The notes: generated by a model from the letters alone, not told the origin. A stretch of 64,000 nucleotides of DNA from CBFFRJ01 sp051486985 (GCF_051486985.1 NZ_JAHVDV010000022.1:1-64000); one strand, 5' to 3'. Shown: positions 52,991 through 63,002, counted from the stretch's first letter. Numbers and translations are program-made.

Positions 52991-54931
52991 CTATTGCGGT
53001 TCTTTTCGCGATTTATTGCTCTGCTTAATCCGTAGCGCATCAGCTACCGCATCTACACCATCTTCGCAAACAAATGGAGCAACTTCCGGTAGCCCTAACG
53101 TAACGCTCTCAAGCACAGCATAGAGGGCTGCTGGCGGATGATCTTTGCTATACCGGTTCTCTGTCTCGCCAGAACCGCGGATATGTCCAACAAACTGCGC
53201 ACGCGTCTCGCTGTCGATTCCAGCTTGTTTAAGTCTTGTAGAAAAGGTGTGGCGGAATGAATGGAAAGATTTCTTGCTGCCTTTTTCAAAGCCTAACCGC
53301 TCTTTGAGCAACGAGCGATTAAACCAGTCCGAAGCCTTATCGCCATATCCTTTTACAGGGTGGTAAGGAAGCTCGGGAAATAAACGTTCATGGCCTGCTT
53401 TCTTCAATGCTTCGCAATAGCGGACTAATCCAAGTTTGATCAATGTCGGATGCAACGGTATTTTCCGTCGCGAATGAATAGTTTTTAGCGACTGATCTGC
53501 ACGCTCATTGCTAATTTCGAAGAAATAAAAACCGACAGCATCCTGCTTAATATCGTCAAGATAAAGCTGACATAACTCATTTATCCTCGCGCCGGTAAAA
53601 AAACCAATTAGCGGTAGCCAGTAATGAAATGCACGATAATGATGGAATTGCCCCTGACTGTTTTTATCGACAGTCCCACGTTTATACCAAGGCATACCAA
53701 AAATAGCGTTTAAATCCTCATCAGTGAAATCAGATTTGAAATCCTGATCCATCTTTTCATTTTCAACAGGTGCAAAGAATTTATTCGCAGGAGACTTAAT
53801 AAAAATGCCTTCTCCATCAGCCCACTGGAAAGCCTCGAAGAGAATTCGCATATATTTACGAACGGCATTATCGCTCATTAGGGGGTCGCCATTCTCTTTT
53901 GCCTTGGCAATCAATTCATGAGCATCATTGATTTTGTATCTTATTTTCGCCAGATCGCGCCTTGCAGGTATCGACCTTAGTAAGCTCTCATACTTACGGA
54001 GGAAGTCACGGTCAACTTTTTCAAGCGTTGAATCACCCATGACTTCAAGGAGTAAGCCAAAACCTTCCCGGACTCGATTCTCTGCCTTTTCCGTGAATTT
54101 CCCCCCGCGCTTGTAGCGAATATATTTTTCACATAACTCGCTCATTTTCACTGAGTAGTATTTACGATTTACATATTCATTATCCGGTATCGATGAGGGC
54201 AATAATACAGGGGTAATTGCTTTTGGTTTCTCTGGCATGACTGGAGAAACTGCGGTGCTATGTGACAGCCAAAATAATCGTAAGCGCTCGGCTTGAACAC
54301 GATGAATCATCAATGAATTAGGCGAGATTTCGACACCGGGAAAGTCAACGAACCAAGCGGCTTTGGATGAAGCCTCTGAAGATTTAAATGCGGTTTCTGC
54401 ATCCAGCGGCTCGCCAGCGATCATCTGACGTAATATACGTGATGAAACCAAGGGCTGAACATAACCGCTCAGAGAGCCTCTGATCCCGATGTTAATGGCA
54501 CTATCGATGATAAATCCTGAAGCCTCAGGATCATCCTTATCAACGAGTGAAAGATCTTCTACATAGTAGGCAGGACGCCCATCAGCAAGCCAAAAAAGTG
54601 GGATATTCGTATCAAGTAGTCGCTGCGCCACTTGTTGCAGGGAAGCGCTCGTTAAACCGCAAAATTCAGCGAGGCTGATCATTCCTTCGCCAGCCAAAGC
54701 AGGCGCACTGCTTACCAACTTTTCTCTATCCAATTTTTGATACTCACCCAGACATCGCTGCCAGACAACCAATAAACCTGCGGCAATCGCTCTCGCTTTT
54801 CTGATGTCGTTTGTTTCTGTTGAAGCGTGAATCTCACGCTGTCCCGTGTAGAGACGGTATCGGGCGGGAACTGCAATACGGACAACATAAATACCGCTGC
54901 TACGGCGATACAGATTATCACGTTGAGCCAT
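52991..54931 (-). CDS. Tyrosine integrase of the thrW element
   Basis: A 646-residue site-specific recombinase. The start MAQRDNLYRRSSGIYVVRI at 54931 is preferred to the frame's earlier ATG. The DUF6538-like N-terminal part (YTGQREIHASTETNDIRKA) is followed by a long middle domain, a core-binding region and the catalytic domain. The first Arg is in FFTGARINELCQLYLDDI, the H-x-x-R box in SFHSFRHTFSTRLKQAG, and the later His/Tyr in GHIRGSGETENRYSK. All catalytic residues are present. It starts about 90 bases from the intact thrW gene, facing away from it, the standard layout. Confidence 0.9.
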   Translation of the reverse strand: MAQRDNLYRRSSGIYVVRIAVPARYRLYTGQREIHASTETNDIRKARAIAAGLLVVWQRCLGEYQKLDREKLVSSAPALAGEGMISLAEFCGLTSASLQQVAQRLLDTNIPLFWLADGRPAYYVEDLSLVDKDDPEASGFIIDSAINIGIRGSLSGYVQPLVSSRILRQMIAGEPLDAETAFKSSEASSKAAWFVDFPGVEISPNSLMIHRVQAERLRLFWLSHSTAVSPVMPEKPKAITPVLLPSSIPDNEYVNRKYYSVKMSELCEKYIRYKRGGKFTEKAENRVREGFGLLLEVMGDSTLEKVDRDFLRKYESLLRSIPARRDLAKIRYKINDAHELIAKAKENGDPLMSDNAVRKYMRILFEAFQWADGEGIFIKSPANKFFAPVENEKMDQDFKSDFTDEDLNAIFGMPWYKRGTVDKNSQGQFHHYRAFHYWLPLIGFFTGARINELCQLYLDDIKQDAVGFYFFEISNERADQSLKTIHSRRKIPLHPTLIKLGLVRYCEALKKAGHERLFPELPYHPVKGYGDKASDWFNRSLLKERLGFEKGSKKSFHSFRHTFSTRLKQAGIDSETRAQFVGHIRGSGETENRYSKDHPPAALYAVLESVTLGLPEVAPFVCEDGVDAVADALRIKQSNKSRKEPQ

Positions 54932-55018
54932 CGGCTGTATGACCTCTATGTAGTAGAGGCTACACGATTTCACTCTGAATGAATTTAATATTAATTAAAT
55001 CAATAAGATAGAAGTGAC

Positions 55019-55094
55019 TGGTGCCGATAATAGGAGTCGAACCTACGACCTTCGCATTACGAATGCGCTGCTCTACCAACTGAGCTATATCGGC
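55019..55094 (-). tRNA. thrW: tRNA-Thr (CGT anticodon)
   Basis: A complete 76-base tRNA on the minus strand. It begins GCCGATATAGCTCAG, has the anticodon loop ATTCGTAAT (anticodon CGT), the T arm GGTTCGACTCC and an encoded CCA. The acceptor arm GCCGATA pairs with TATCGGC. The 3' 42 bases are repeated at 46966-47007. It sits next to proA, the conserved place of thrW. Confidence 0.97.
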
Positions 55095-55210
55095 CCTGAG
55101 AGGGGCGGATTCACGATAGTGAACCACGGGGCAAAAGAGTAGATCCAACAGAGTGATGCGTCAATGCCCTTGCGAATCAAATGGCTACTTTTGCATCACC
55201 CTGCGGTTAT

Positions 55211-56464
55211 TCAGGCACGAATAGTATCATCGCCAAAGCCAATCCACTTATAGGTGGTCAGCGCTTCAAGCCCCATCGGGCCGCGGGCGTGCAGCTTCTG
55301 GGTGCTGACCGCCACTTCTGCGCCAAGGCCAAACTGACCGCCGTCGGTAAAGCGCGTGGAGGCATTAACGTACACAGCGGATGAGTCCACTTCATTAATA
55401 AAGCGGTTTGCATTGCTGAGGGTACGCGTGAGGATGGCGTCAGAGTGCTGGGTACCGTGCTCGCGGATGTGCGCGATAGCATCGTCCAGATCGGCCACCA
55501 TTTTCACATTGAGATCAAGCGACAGAAACTCATCGTCATACTCCTCCGCTTTAACTGGCACAACCGAAGCCGGGCCGGACTGGAGTACTCTGAGCGACGG
55601 CGCATCCGCATGCAGCGTCACGCCGCTTTGCGCCATCTGCGCGCTCAGTGCAGGCAGGAAACTTTCTGCGATGCTCTGATGCACCAACAAGGTTTCAACC
55701 GTGTTACAGGTGCTTGGGCGCTGCGTCTTGGCGTTAACGATAATCTTCAGCGCCGGGGTTATCTCAGCGGAATCATCGACGAAGATATGGCATACGCCGA
55801 TACCGCCGGTTATAACCGGAATGGTGGACTGTTCGCGACACAGCTTATGCAAACCTGCCCCGCCACGCGGAATGAGCATGTCGATGTATTTATCCATGCG
55901 CAGCATTTCATTGACCAGCGCGCGATCCGGGCTCTCAATGGCCTGCACCGCACCGGCTGGCAGACCGCACTCTTCCAGCGCCTGCTGAATCACGTTAACC
56001 GTCGCGGCGTTGGTCCGCCAGGTCTCCTTCCCGCCGCGAAGAATCGCTGCGTTGCCCGTTTTCAGGCACAACGAAGCGACATCTACGGTCACGTTCGGGC
56101 GCGCTTCATAAATCACACCGATTACGCCGAGCGGCACACGGCGACGTTCAATGCGCAGGCCGCTGTCCAGCAGGCCACCATCGATAACCTGCCCTACCGG
56201 GTCGGCCAGACTACAGACCTGTCGCACGTCGTCGGCAATCGCTTTCAAACGGGCGGGGGTCAACGCCAGACGATCAAGCATTGCATCGCTCAGGCCATTA
56301 CGACGAGCCTCCAGCACGTCCTGCTCGTTTGCGAGCAGGATCTCTTCGGTCCTCGCCTCAAGATAGTCAGCCATCTTTTCCAGCGCGCGGTTTTTTTCGC
56401 GGCTGGAAAGCAGCGCCAGTTTGTACGACGCGGCTTTGGCAGCCATGCCCATTTGTTCCAGCAT
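55211..56464 (-). CDS. proA: Gamma-glutamyl phosphate reductase ProA
   Basis: A 417-residue cytosolic enzyme, the second step of proline synthesis, reducing glutamyl-5-phosphate to the semialdehyde with NADPH. LGVIGVIYEARPNVTVD and NAAILRGGKE are the cofactor-domain motifs. The catalytic Cys lies in TQRPSTCNTVETLLVH. GLGAEVAVSTQKLHARGPMGLEALTTYKW is the C-terminal signature. The length equals E. coli ProA. It starts 11 bases after proB, in one operon with it. Confidence 0.98.
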   Translation of the reverse strand: MLEQMGMAAKAASYKLALLSSREKNRALEKMADYLEARTEEILLANEQDVLEARRNGLSDAMLDRLALTPARLKAIADDVRQVCSLADPVGQVIDGGLLDSGLRIERRRVPLGVIGVIYEARPNVTVDVASLCLKTGNAAILRGGKETWRTNAATVNVIQQALEECGLPAGAVQAIESPDRALVNEMLRMDKYIDMLIPRGGAGLHKLCREQSTIPVITGGIGVCHIFVDDSAEITPALKIIVNAKTQRPSTCNTVETLLVHQSIAESFLPALSAQMAQSGVTLHADAPSLRVLQSGPASVVPVKAEEYDDEFLSLDLNVKMVADLDDAIAHIREHGTQHSDAILTRTLSNANRFINEVDSSAVYVNASTRFTDGGQFGLGAEVAVSTQKLHARGPMGLEALTTYKWIGFGDDTIRA

Positions 56465-56475
56465 ACTTCTGCTCC

Positions 56476-57579
56476 TTAACGGATGATCATGTCATCACGA
56501 TGCACAGCGACCGGCCCGTACTCATAGCCGAGGATGGAATCAATTTGCTGTGAGTGATGACCGGCAATACGGCGCAATGCGTCACTGTTATAACGGGTGA
56601 CGCCGTGAGCGATATCACGGCCTTCGAGGTTACGGATACGAATCACTTCACCACGGGAGAAGTTACCTGTCACGCTTTTAATCCCTTTAGGAAGCAATGA
56701 ACTCCCCCGCTCCAGGATGGCCGCGGTAGCTCCCTCATCCACGCTTATCTCGCCCGCAGGGGGCGCGCCAAAGATCCAGCGTTTACGGTTCTCAAGAGGA
56801 GAGGCCTGAGGATGAAAACGGGTCCCGACCGGTGTACCTTCCATCACATCGCCAATCACGCCCGGTTTGCTGCCTGCTGCAATCACCGTTTCGATGCCCG
56901 CGCGGCAGGCAACATCGGCAGCCTGTAGCTTAGTGCCCATACCCCCGGTGCCAAGGCCCGAAACGCTGTCCCCTGCGATTGCACGCAGCGCATCGTCGAT
57001 GCCATAGACGTCTTTGATGAGTTCAGCTTCCGGGTGGTTACGCGGATCGGCGGTAAAGAGACCTTGCTGATCGGTCAGTAATAAGAGCTTATCGGCTCCG
57101 GCCAGAATAGCCGCCAGCGCGGAAAGATTGTCGTTATCGCCAACTTTGATTTCAGCCGTAGCAACAGCATCGTTTTCATTTATTACAGGAACAATATTGT
57201 TATCGAGCAGTGCCCGCAGGGTGTCACGGGCGTTGAGGAAACGTTCCCGGTCTTCCATGTCTGCGCGGGTTAGCAGCATTTGCCCAATATGGATGCCGTA
57301 AATAGAGAAAAGCTGTTCCCAGAGTTGAATCAGGCGGCTTTGGCCCACGGCAGCCAGCAGCTGTTTGGAGGCAATAGTGGCGGGCAGTTCCGGGTAACCC
57401 AGGTGCTCACGCCCGGCGGCAATGGCGCCAGAGGTAACGATAACAATGCGGTGCCCTGCGGCGTGTTGTTGCGCGCACTGGCGCACCAGTTCAACGATGT
57501 GGGCGCGGTTCAGGCGGCGTGAGCCCCCGGTTAACACACTGGTGCCTAGTTTCACCACCAGCGTCTGGCTGTCACTCAT
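56476..57579 (-). CDS. proB: Glutamate 5-kinase ProB
   Basis: A 367-residue kinase that starts proline synthesis by phosphorylating glutamate. The amino-acid kinase domain occupies about 1-260 (VVKLGTSVLTGG, VTSGAIAAGREHLGYP, NDAVATAEIKVGDNDNLSALAA). The C-terminal PUA domain follows (DEGATAAILERGSSLLPKGIKSV). The length equals that of E. coli. It is probably feedback-inhibited by proline, as in the family. The gene runs into proA. Confidence 0.98.
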   Translation of the reverse strand: MSDSQTLVVKLGTSVLTGGSRRLNRAHIVELVRQCAQQHAAGHRIVIVTSGAIAAGREHLGYPELPATIASKQLLAAVGQSRLIQLWEQLFSIYGIHIGQMLLTRADMEDRERFLNARDTLRALLDNNIVPVINENDAVATAEIKVGDNDNLSALAAILAGADKLLLLTDQQGLFTADPRNHPEAELIKDVYGIDDALRAIAGDSVSGLGTGGMGTKLQAADVACRAGIETVIAAGSKPGVIGDVMEGTPVGTRFHPQASPLENRKRWIFGAPPAGEISVDEGATAAILERGSSLLPKGIKSVTGNFSRGEVIRIRNLEGRDIAHGVTRYNSDALRRIAGHHSQQIDSILGYEYGPVAVHRDDMIIR

Positions 57580-57766
57580 GTTTCTCTGCCGTTCAACGTG
57601 TAAGAAAAAAAGGAAACAGCCTTTGTAACAGGATCGGCAGCAACTTCCAACTGTGACTTTTCACAACATAAGAATTTCCTTGAGGCCAATCAGAAAGTTT
57701 ACTTACAAAACTTGACGTTTTTATTACAGACCAGATAAAACACGGTTTCTAAAAAATAAATAAGAA

Positions 57767-57784
57767 TTGTCATAAATCTTTAAT
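57767..57784 (+). promoter_or_regulatory. Pho box upstream of phoE
   Basis: TTGTCATAAATCTTTAAT resembles the PhoB-binding consensus (two CTGTCAT-type 7-mers separated by AT-rich 4-mers), with its first repeat nearly perfect. It lies about 95 bases before the phoE start. phoE is a classical phosphate-starvation gene. Confidence 0.7.
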
Positions 57785-57877
57785 TCACAGACGTTAAAAA
57801 CTCACCTGAATTTTTCAAGTGAGCGGCGACGCTCGGTGAATCGAAGCGCGTTAATTAAAAATAAATCAGGAAACATA

Positions 57878-58951
57878 ATGAAAAAAACTACTTTGGCATT
57901 AATGATGATTGGCGTTGGCGTTGTTTCTGCATCTTCACAAGCCGCGGAAATCTACAACAAGAACGGTAACAAACTGGATCTGTACGGCAAAATCAAAGCT
58001 CAACACTACATGAGCGACGATGCTTCTCAGAACGGTGACAAAACCTATGCGCGTCTGGGTTTCAAAGGCGAAACGCAGATCAACGATCAAATGACCGGTT
58101 TCGGTCGTTGGGAAACGGAATTCGCCGGCAATGCGGACGAAAGCAACTCCACTCAGAAAACCCGTCTGGCCTTTGCTGGTCTGAAGGTGAAAACGCTGGG
58201 TTCAGTCGATTACGGTCGTAACCTGGGTATTCTGTACGACGCAGCTGCGGTCACCGATATGTTCCCTGAATTCGGCGGCGATTCACTGACCCGTACCGAC
58301 AACTTCATGACCAAACGTACCACTGGCGTTGCAACCTACCGTAACACCGACTTCTTCGGCGCAGTTGACGGCCTGAACCTTGGCCTGCAGTACCAGGGTA
58401 AAAACGAATCTGGTCGTTCTGCCTCCAAACAGAATGGCGACGGCTTCGGTGGTTCTCTGTCTTACAACTTCGGCGGCAGCCCGTTCACCGTAGTGGGTGC
58501 CTACGCGAAGTCTGACCGTACCATTGCTCAGGAAGCGCAGCAGTTTGCCTTCGGCAGCGAAAATGCGGAAGCATGGGCCACTGGCGTGAAGTTTGACTCA
58601 AATGGCGTGTACCTGGCTGCCATGTACGGCGTATCGAAAAACATGACCCCGATTGGAAGCCGCGGTTTTGCTAACACTGCTGACAACTTTGAAGCGGTTG
58701 CGCAGTATCAGTTCGACTTCGGTCTGCGTCCGTCCGTGGGCTACGTACAGACCAAAGGCCACGACATCGAAGGTTACGGCGACCAGGATCTGGTTAAGTA
58801 CATCGATGTGGGCGCAACTTACTACTTCAACAAAAACTTCTCCGCAATGGTTGATTACAAAATTAACCAGATCGACGAAGATGCCTTCACCCGTCTGGTT
58901 GGTATCAGCACCGACGACGTGGTTGCAGTGGGCGTGACTTACCAGTTCTAA
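57878..58951 (+). CDS. phoE: Outer-membrane phosphoporin PhoE
   Basis: A 357-residue trimeric general porin with preference for anions. The start MKKTTLALMMIGVGVVSASSQA at 57878 is chosen, with a signal peptide cleaved before AEIYNKNGNKLDLYGK. The barrel strands, constriction-loop region (DMFPEFGGDSLTRTDNFMTKRTTG) and the terminal VAVGVTYQF are standard. The Lys/Arg-rich loops and position between proB and crl identify it as phoE rather than ompC/ompF. It is regulated by PhoB. Confidence 0.96.
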   Translation: MKKTTLALMMIGVGVVSASSQAAEIYNKNGNKLDLYGKIKAQHYMSDDASQNGDKTYARLGFKGETQINDQMTGFGRWETEFAGNADESNSTQKTRLAFAGLKVKTLGSVDYGRNLGILYDAAAVTDMFPEFGGDSLTRTDNFMTKRTTGVATYRNTDFFGAVDGLNLGLQYQGKNESGRSASKQNGDGFGGSLSYNFGGSPFTVVGAYAKSDRTIAQEAQQFAFGSENAEAWATGVKFDSNGVYLAAMYGVSKNMTPIGSRGFANTADNFEAVAQYQFDFGLRPSVGYVQTKGHDIEGYGDQDLVKYIDVGATYYFNKNFSAMVDYKINQIDEDAFTRLVGISTDDVVAVGVTYQF

Positions 58952-58968
58952 GTCAGGCTGGCATAAAA

Positions 58969-58998
58969 AAACGCCCTTCATCTCTGAAGGGCGTTTTG
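58969..58998. terminator. Bidirectional terminator between phoE and crl
   Basis: ACGCCCTTCA (58971-58980) pairs with TGAAGGGCGT (58985-58994) around TCTC. TTTTG follows on the plus strand and TTTTTTT on the minus strand, so it can end both phoE and crl transcripts. Confidence 0.92.
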
Positions 58999-59021
58999 CT
59001 TTTATCCGGCTCTGGAACAGA

Positions 59022-59420
59022 TCAGGCGCTGAGTTTAACGTCGTCAGCAAAGTTCTCCGCAGGCTCCAGTTTCAGTTCAAGCGTCGCCAGCATGTCGCGT
59101 GCCCGACCATGAAAATCTCGCAGCGTTTTTTCAAGCCTTTCGGTGACTTCTGAATCTTTAATCGTGGTGGGTTTCCATTCCCCTTCTTTATCAAACAGCC
59201 CGAAATGGTAGCTGTAAGTAAAGCGGTCCTCCTGCGCTTCCATCTCCATCCACCAGCCCCAGAACTCGCGTTTTTCAGGTGCTGGCTTTACATTGACGCA
59301 TACGGCCAGGCAATCGAAAAAAAAGCGATTATCGACACACTGCTCTTCCCGAATATAGGGGCCAAGCGCGGTAAACTTCTTTATGAGTCTGCTCTTCGGA
59401 TGTCCACTCGGTAACGTCAT
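59022..59420 (-). CDS. crl: Sigma-S assembly factor Crl
   Basis: A 132-residue protein that helps sigma-S bind RNA polymerase. PSGHPKSRLIKKFTALGPYIRE and REFWGWWMEMEAQEDRFTYSYHFGLFDKEGEW carry the conserved Trp/Phe core. The length is one residue less than E. coli Crl, and the context (phoE-crl-frsA) is conserved. Confidence 0.97.
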   Translation of the reverse strand: MTLPSGHPKSRLIKKFTALGPYIREEQCVDNRFFFDCLAVCVNVKPAPEKREFWGWWMEMEAQEDRFTYSYHFGLFDKEGEWKPTTIKDSEVTERLEKTLRDFHGRARDMLATLELKLEPAENFADDVKLSA

Positions 59421-59477
59421 TGCGATCTCCTTTTATGATGCAACTGTTTTACCAAACAAATAGAAATTAGCAATCTA

Positions 59478-60722
59478 TTAACGTAATCGATTACTGATCC
59501 ACCCCGTGATATCGCAAAGGGCCTTATCAAAATTGCGATAAACCGGTTTAAACGGGATCTCCAGCAGCTTACCGTCTGCAGATGACGAGGTGATTAAACG
59601 TGACTCCTCTTCCGGGCTAAAAGGATCGTCTTTCCAGTAACCTGAGAGCATCGGCGTCGGGCATCGGCGGCCCAGCAGACCCTGCGTTTTCAGGGAGTAG
59701 CGATTCAATTCAATATAGAGAGCCTCGTCGGACGCATCATGCATGCCAAGGCGGCTGGCGAGTACATCCATATACATCTCCGGGATCCGCCCCAGCAGTT
59801 GAGGGTTAGCCATCAGCGCATGGACAACCGGCCCCAGACAAGCCACGGCCTTCAGCCGGGGCGACTCAAGGTAGCCCAGTCGAACCGCCACGTTTGCGCC
59901 AAAGCGGAAGCCAAACGCGGCAACCCGGGTATGATCGACCCACGGAATATTGGGCAGCGCTTGTAACACATGCTGATGCAGCAGGCTGGAGTCCTGCGTC
60001 AGCTTCCACCTGGATGAGAAGCCAACAGAGGGCATATCCAGCGTCAGCATCGCCATGCCCTGCGGGGCAAAATAGCGCTCATACAAGGTGTAATAATCGC
60101 TCTGCAGATGATCCAGACCGCCGCACATTAAGATGGTCGGGAACGGCCCGTCGCCCTCAGGCATATGCAAAAAACCTGTCACCGGTGAACCGCCAGGGAT
60201 AGCAAACTCCATTTCGCGCATTTTACCCGGCAGGCGTTGCGCCGCCTCTTCATAGGCTCGATTCGCCAGCGCCTGCGCCTGATCGGCCAACGCATCGCCT
60301 TTGATGTGCGGGTAGGCGGCAATGCTGTAAAGGTTGGAAGCATGCAGCCAGTGGCGACCGCTCAGGGTCGTATCCTGCTCCTGATTTGCCTTCTGCTGCC
60401 AGAGCATCGCCTGAGTTGACCACTCGTAAATCCAGTTTCCACCCCGATACCCCACTACCGTGTCGTAAAGATCCGGCCTGGTACGCTCGGCGTCACTCAT
60501 CACGATGCGGGATTGCACGTCCATGATTTCGCGCGGGTCCACACCGCGCCAGACCCACATCAAACGGTTGAGCATCCGGTACCACTGCGGGGCATTACTG
60601 CCATCCAGGGCGGAGTCGATGTGAGGTTGTGTGCCCCGGTTAAACCGACGCACCAGAGTTGAGGTTTCCGGGTGCTTAAACCGGGGTTTAAATAAGGTTT
60701 CGCTGAGGTTAGCTTGTGCCAT
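59478..60722 (-). CDS. frsA: FrsA alpha/beta hydrolase-fold protein
   Basis: A 414-residue soluble protein (fermentation-respiration switch protein). The C-terminal alpha/beta-hydrolase domain has MCGGLDHLQSDYYTLYERY and FGFRFGANVAVRLGYLESPRLKA. The nucleophile elbow has G-F-R-F-G, without a Ser, which agrees with a protein of unclear catalytic activity. The family interacts with EIIA(Glc). The length and gene position match E. coli frsA. Confidence 0.95.
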   Translation of the reverse strand: MAQANLSETLFKPRFKHPETSTLVRRFNRGTQPHIDSALDGSNAPQWYRMLNRLMWVWRGVDPREIMDVQSRIVMSDAERTRPDLYDTVVGYRGGNWIYEWSTQAMLWQQKANQEQDTTLSGRHWLHASNLYSIAAYPHIKGDALADQAQALANRAYEEAAQRLPGKMREMEFAIPGGSPVTGFLHMPEGDGPFPTILMCGGLDHLQSDYYTLYERYFAPQGMAMLTLDMPSVGFSSRWKLTQDSSLLHQHVLQALPNIPWVDHTRVAAFGFRFGANVAVRLGYLESPRLKAVACLGPVVHALMANPQLLGRIPEMYMDVLASRLGMHDASDEALYIELNRYSLKTQGLLGRRCPTPMLSGYWKDDPFSPEEESRLITSSSADGKLLEIPFKPVYRNFDKALCDITGWISNRLR

Positions 60723-60827
60723 TTACGCAGCCTCCATGAGTACGTCACTGAGACTATTGTAACCCGCTTAGCGCTAAAATGAACAACGCCCGGCAAAGCC
60801 AGGCGTTGGAGGAGTGCAACGGTGTGA

Positions 60828-61286
60828 TTAACGTGAGGAGATCGGCGGTACGAAGACCACGCCCATATCCCACGGCTGCTCAATCCAGGTATCCTGAGGA
60901 ATATCAATCACATAATCATCAACCAGCGGACGACCTGCAGGTTTCGCGAAAATGGTCACGAAATGGGCTTTTGGGTACATTTCGCGGATGGCAACCGCAG
61001 TACCACCGGTATCTACCAGATCGTCGATGACGATAAAGCCTTCACCATCACCTTCTGCGCGTTTAAGAATTTTCATCTCACGCTGATTGTCGTGGTCATA
61101 GCTGGAGATGCAAACGGTATCAACATGACGAATACCCAGTTCGCGGGCCAGTAACGCCCCCGGAACCAGACCGCCACGGCTAACGGCGATAATGCCTTTC
61201 CACTGCTCAGACGGCATAAGGCGGTTTGCCAGTTTACGTGCATGAATCTGCAACATGTCCCAGGTGACGACGTATTTTTCGCTCAT
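60828..61286 (-). CDS. gpt: Xanthine-guanine phosphoribosyltransferase Gpt
   Basis: A 152-residue salvage enzyme that converts guanine and xanthine with PRPP to GMP and XMP. The PRPP motif is GFIVIDDLVDTGGTAVAI. IIAVSRGGLVPGALLARELGIRH is the N-terminal PRTase core. It is divergent from pepD across about 260 bases. The length equals that of E. coli. Confidence 0.97.
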   Translation of the reverse strand: MSEKYVVTWDMLQIHARKLANRLMPSEQWKGIIAVSRGGLVPGALLARELGIRHVDTVCISSYDHDNQREMKILKRAEGDGEGFIVIDDLVDTGGTAVAIREMYPKAHFVTIFAKPAGRPLVDDYVIDIPQDTWIEQPWDMGVVFVPPISSR

Positions 61287-61544
61287 GTGAAGTGTCCCAG
61301 CCTGTGTATCTACGGCTTAAAAAGTGTTCTACGGGGAAATAGGTTGCGCGAGATTATAGAGATCTGACGCGCTAAAAACCAGTGCTACCCGGCATCAATA
61401 GGGCTTTTTACGCGACGCGTACTAACAGGAGGGGAATTAAGTGGTATTCTCAGGACCATCTCGCAAGCCTGTCTTGTGATGTCCGTTTATTTAACCCAAT
61501 GGCCTGCAACGTCTGTTTCGCAGGCCTATCGAAGGAGACTCATC

Positions 61545-63002
61545 GTGTCTGAATTGTCTCAACTGTCGCCACAGCCGTTGTGGGATATTTTTGCCAAAAT
61601 CTGTTCCATCCCCCACCCCTCTTACCATGAAGAGCAGCTTGCTGAGCATGTGATGAGCTGGGCGAAAGAAAAAGGCTTGCATGCAGAGCGCGATCAGGTC
61701 GGCAATATTTTGCTGCGCAAACCGGCCACCGCAGGGATGGAAAACCGTAAACCAGTGGTACTGCAGGCCCACCTCGATATGGTGCCGCAGAAAAACAACG
61801 ACACCGAACACGACTTCACCAAAGATCCGATTCAGCCATACATTGATGGCGAGTGGGTAAAAGCCCGCGGCACCACGCTGGGCGCGGATAACGGCATCGG
61901 TATGGCCTCCGCACTGGCGGTCCTGGCGGACGACAGCGTCGAGCACGGCCCGCTGGAAGTGCTGCTGACAATGACCGAAGAAGCCGGAATGGACGGTGCG
62001 TTCGGGCTGCAGGCAAACTGGCTGCAGGCCGACATTCTTATCAACACCGACTCCGAAGAAGAAGGCGAAATCTATATGGGTTGCGCCGGTGGTATTGATT
62101 TCATTACCACCCTGCCGCTCTCTCGCGAAGCGATTGCTGCTGGCTCCCGGACGTTCAAACTGACGCTAAAAGGGCTCAAAGGCGGCCACTCCGGTGGGGA
62201 TATCCACTTAGGTCTAGGCAATGCGAATAAGCTGCTGGCCCGTTTCCTGGTCGGTCATGCTGCAGAACTGAATCTGCAACTGGTGGACTTCAACGGCGGC
62301 ACCCTGCGTAACGCCATCCCCCGTGAGGCCTTCGCCACCGTCGCCGTTCCGGCGGATAAAGCCGAACAGCTGCAAACGCTGGCGGCAACCTATCAGGGCA
62401 TCCTGAAAAACGAACTGGAAATCAAAGAGAAGAATCTGGTGGTTCTGCTTGATACCGTCACCACGGATAAACAGGCGTTGACCCCGGCCTCCCGTGACGC
62501 ATTCATTCAGCTACTGAACGCCACGCCAAACGGTGTTATCCGTAATTCAGACGTGGCGAAAGGCGTGGTGGAAACCTCCCTGAACGTCGGCGTGGTCACC
62601 ATGCAGAATGAGAGCGTCGAAATCATCTGCCTCATCCGCTCCCTTATCGACAGCGGCAAAGATTACGTGGTGAGCATGCTGGAGTCCCTGGGGCATCTGG
62701 CGGGGGCGAAAACCGCACCGAAAGGCGGCTATCCTGGCTGGCAGCCGGACGCAAACTCCCCGGTCATGCATCTGGTGCGTGAGACCTATCAGCGTCTGTT
62801 TAACAAGACGCCGAACATCCAGATTATCCACGCCGGTCTGGAGTGTGGTTTGTTTAAAAAACCCTATCCGAACATGGACATGGTCTCTATTGGGCCAACC
62901 ATCACCGGTCCGCACTCCCCGGATGAGCAGGTTCATATTGAGAGCGTTGGCCAGTACTGGACGCTGCTGACCGAGCTGCTGAAAGCCATTCCCGCGAAGT
63001 AA
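61545..63002 (+). CDS. pepD: Cytosolic aminoacyl-histidine dipeptidase PepD
   Basis: A 485-residue M20 metallopeptidase (peptidase D). The start is GTG at 61545 after GAAGGAG; the in-frame upstream ATG at 61476 would add 23 unrelated residues. Zinc ligands are visible in VLQAHLDMVPQ (His, Asp), GADNGIGMA (Asp), TEEAGMDGAFGL (Glu) and the late His in GPHSPDE. It has the full M20 lid domain. The length equals E. coli PepD. Confidence 0.96.
   Translation: MSELSQLSPQPLWDIFAKICSIPHPSYHEEQLAEHVMSWAKEKGLHAERDQVGNILLRKPATAGMENRKPVVLQAHLDMVPQKNNDTEHDFTKDPIQPYIDGEWVKARGTTLGADNGIGMASALAVLADDSVEHGPLEVLLTMTEEAGMDGAFGLQANWLQADILINTDSEEEGEIYMGCAGGIDFITTLPLSREAIAAGSRTFKLTLKGLKGGHSGGDIHLGLGNANKLLARFLVGHAAELNLQLVDFNGGTLRNAIPREAFATVAVPADKAEQLQTLAATYQGILKNELEIKEKNLVVLLDTVTTDKQALTPASRDAFIQLLNATPNGVIRNSDVAKGVVETSLNVGVVTMQNESVEIICLIRSLIDSGKDYVVSMLESLGHLAGAKTAPKGGYPGWQPDANSPVMHLVRETYQRLFNKTPNIQIIHAGLECGLFKKPYPNMDMVSIGPTITGPHSPDEQVHIESVGQYWTLLTELLKAIPAK

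Noticed and set aside
55445..56479. A 344-codon frame antisense to proA
   Set aside because: Shadow of a conserved core gene; the translation has no domain character.
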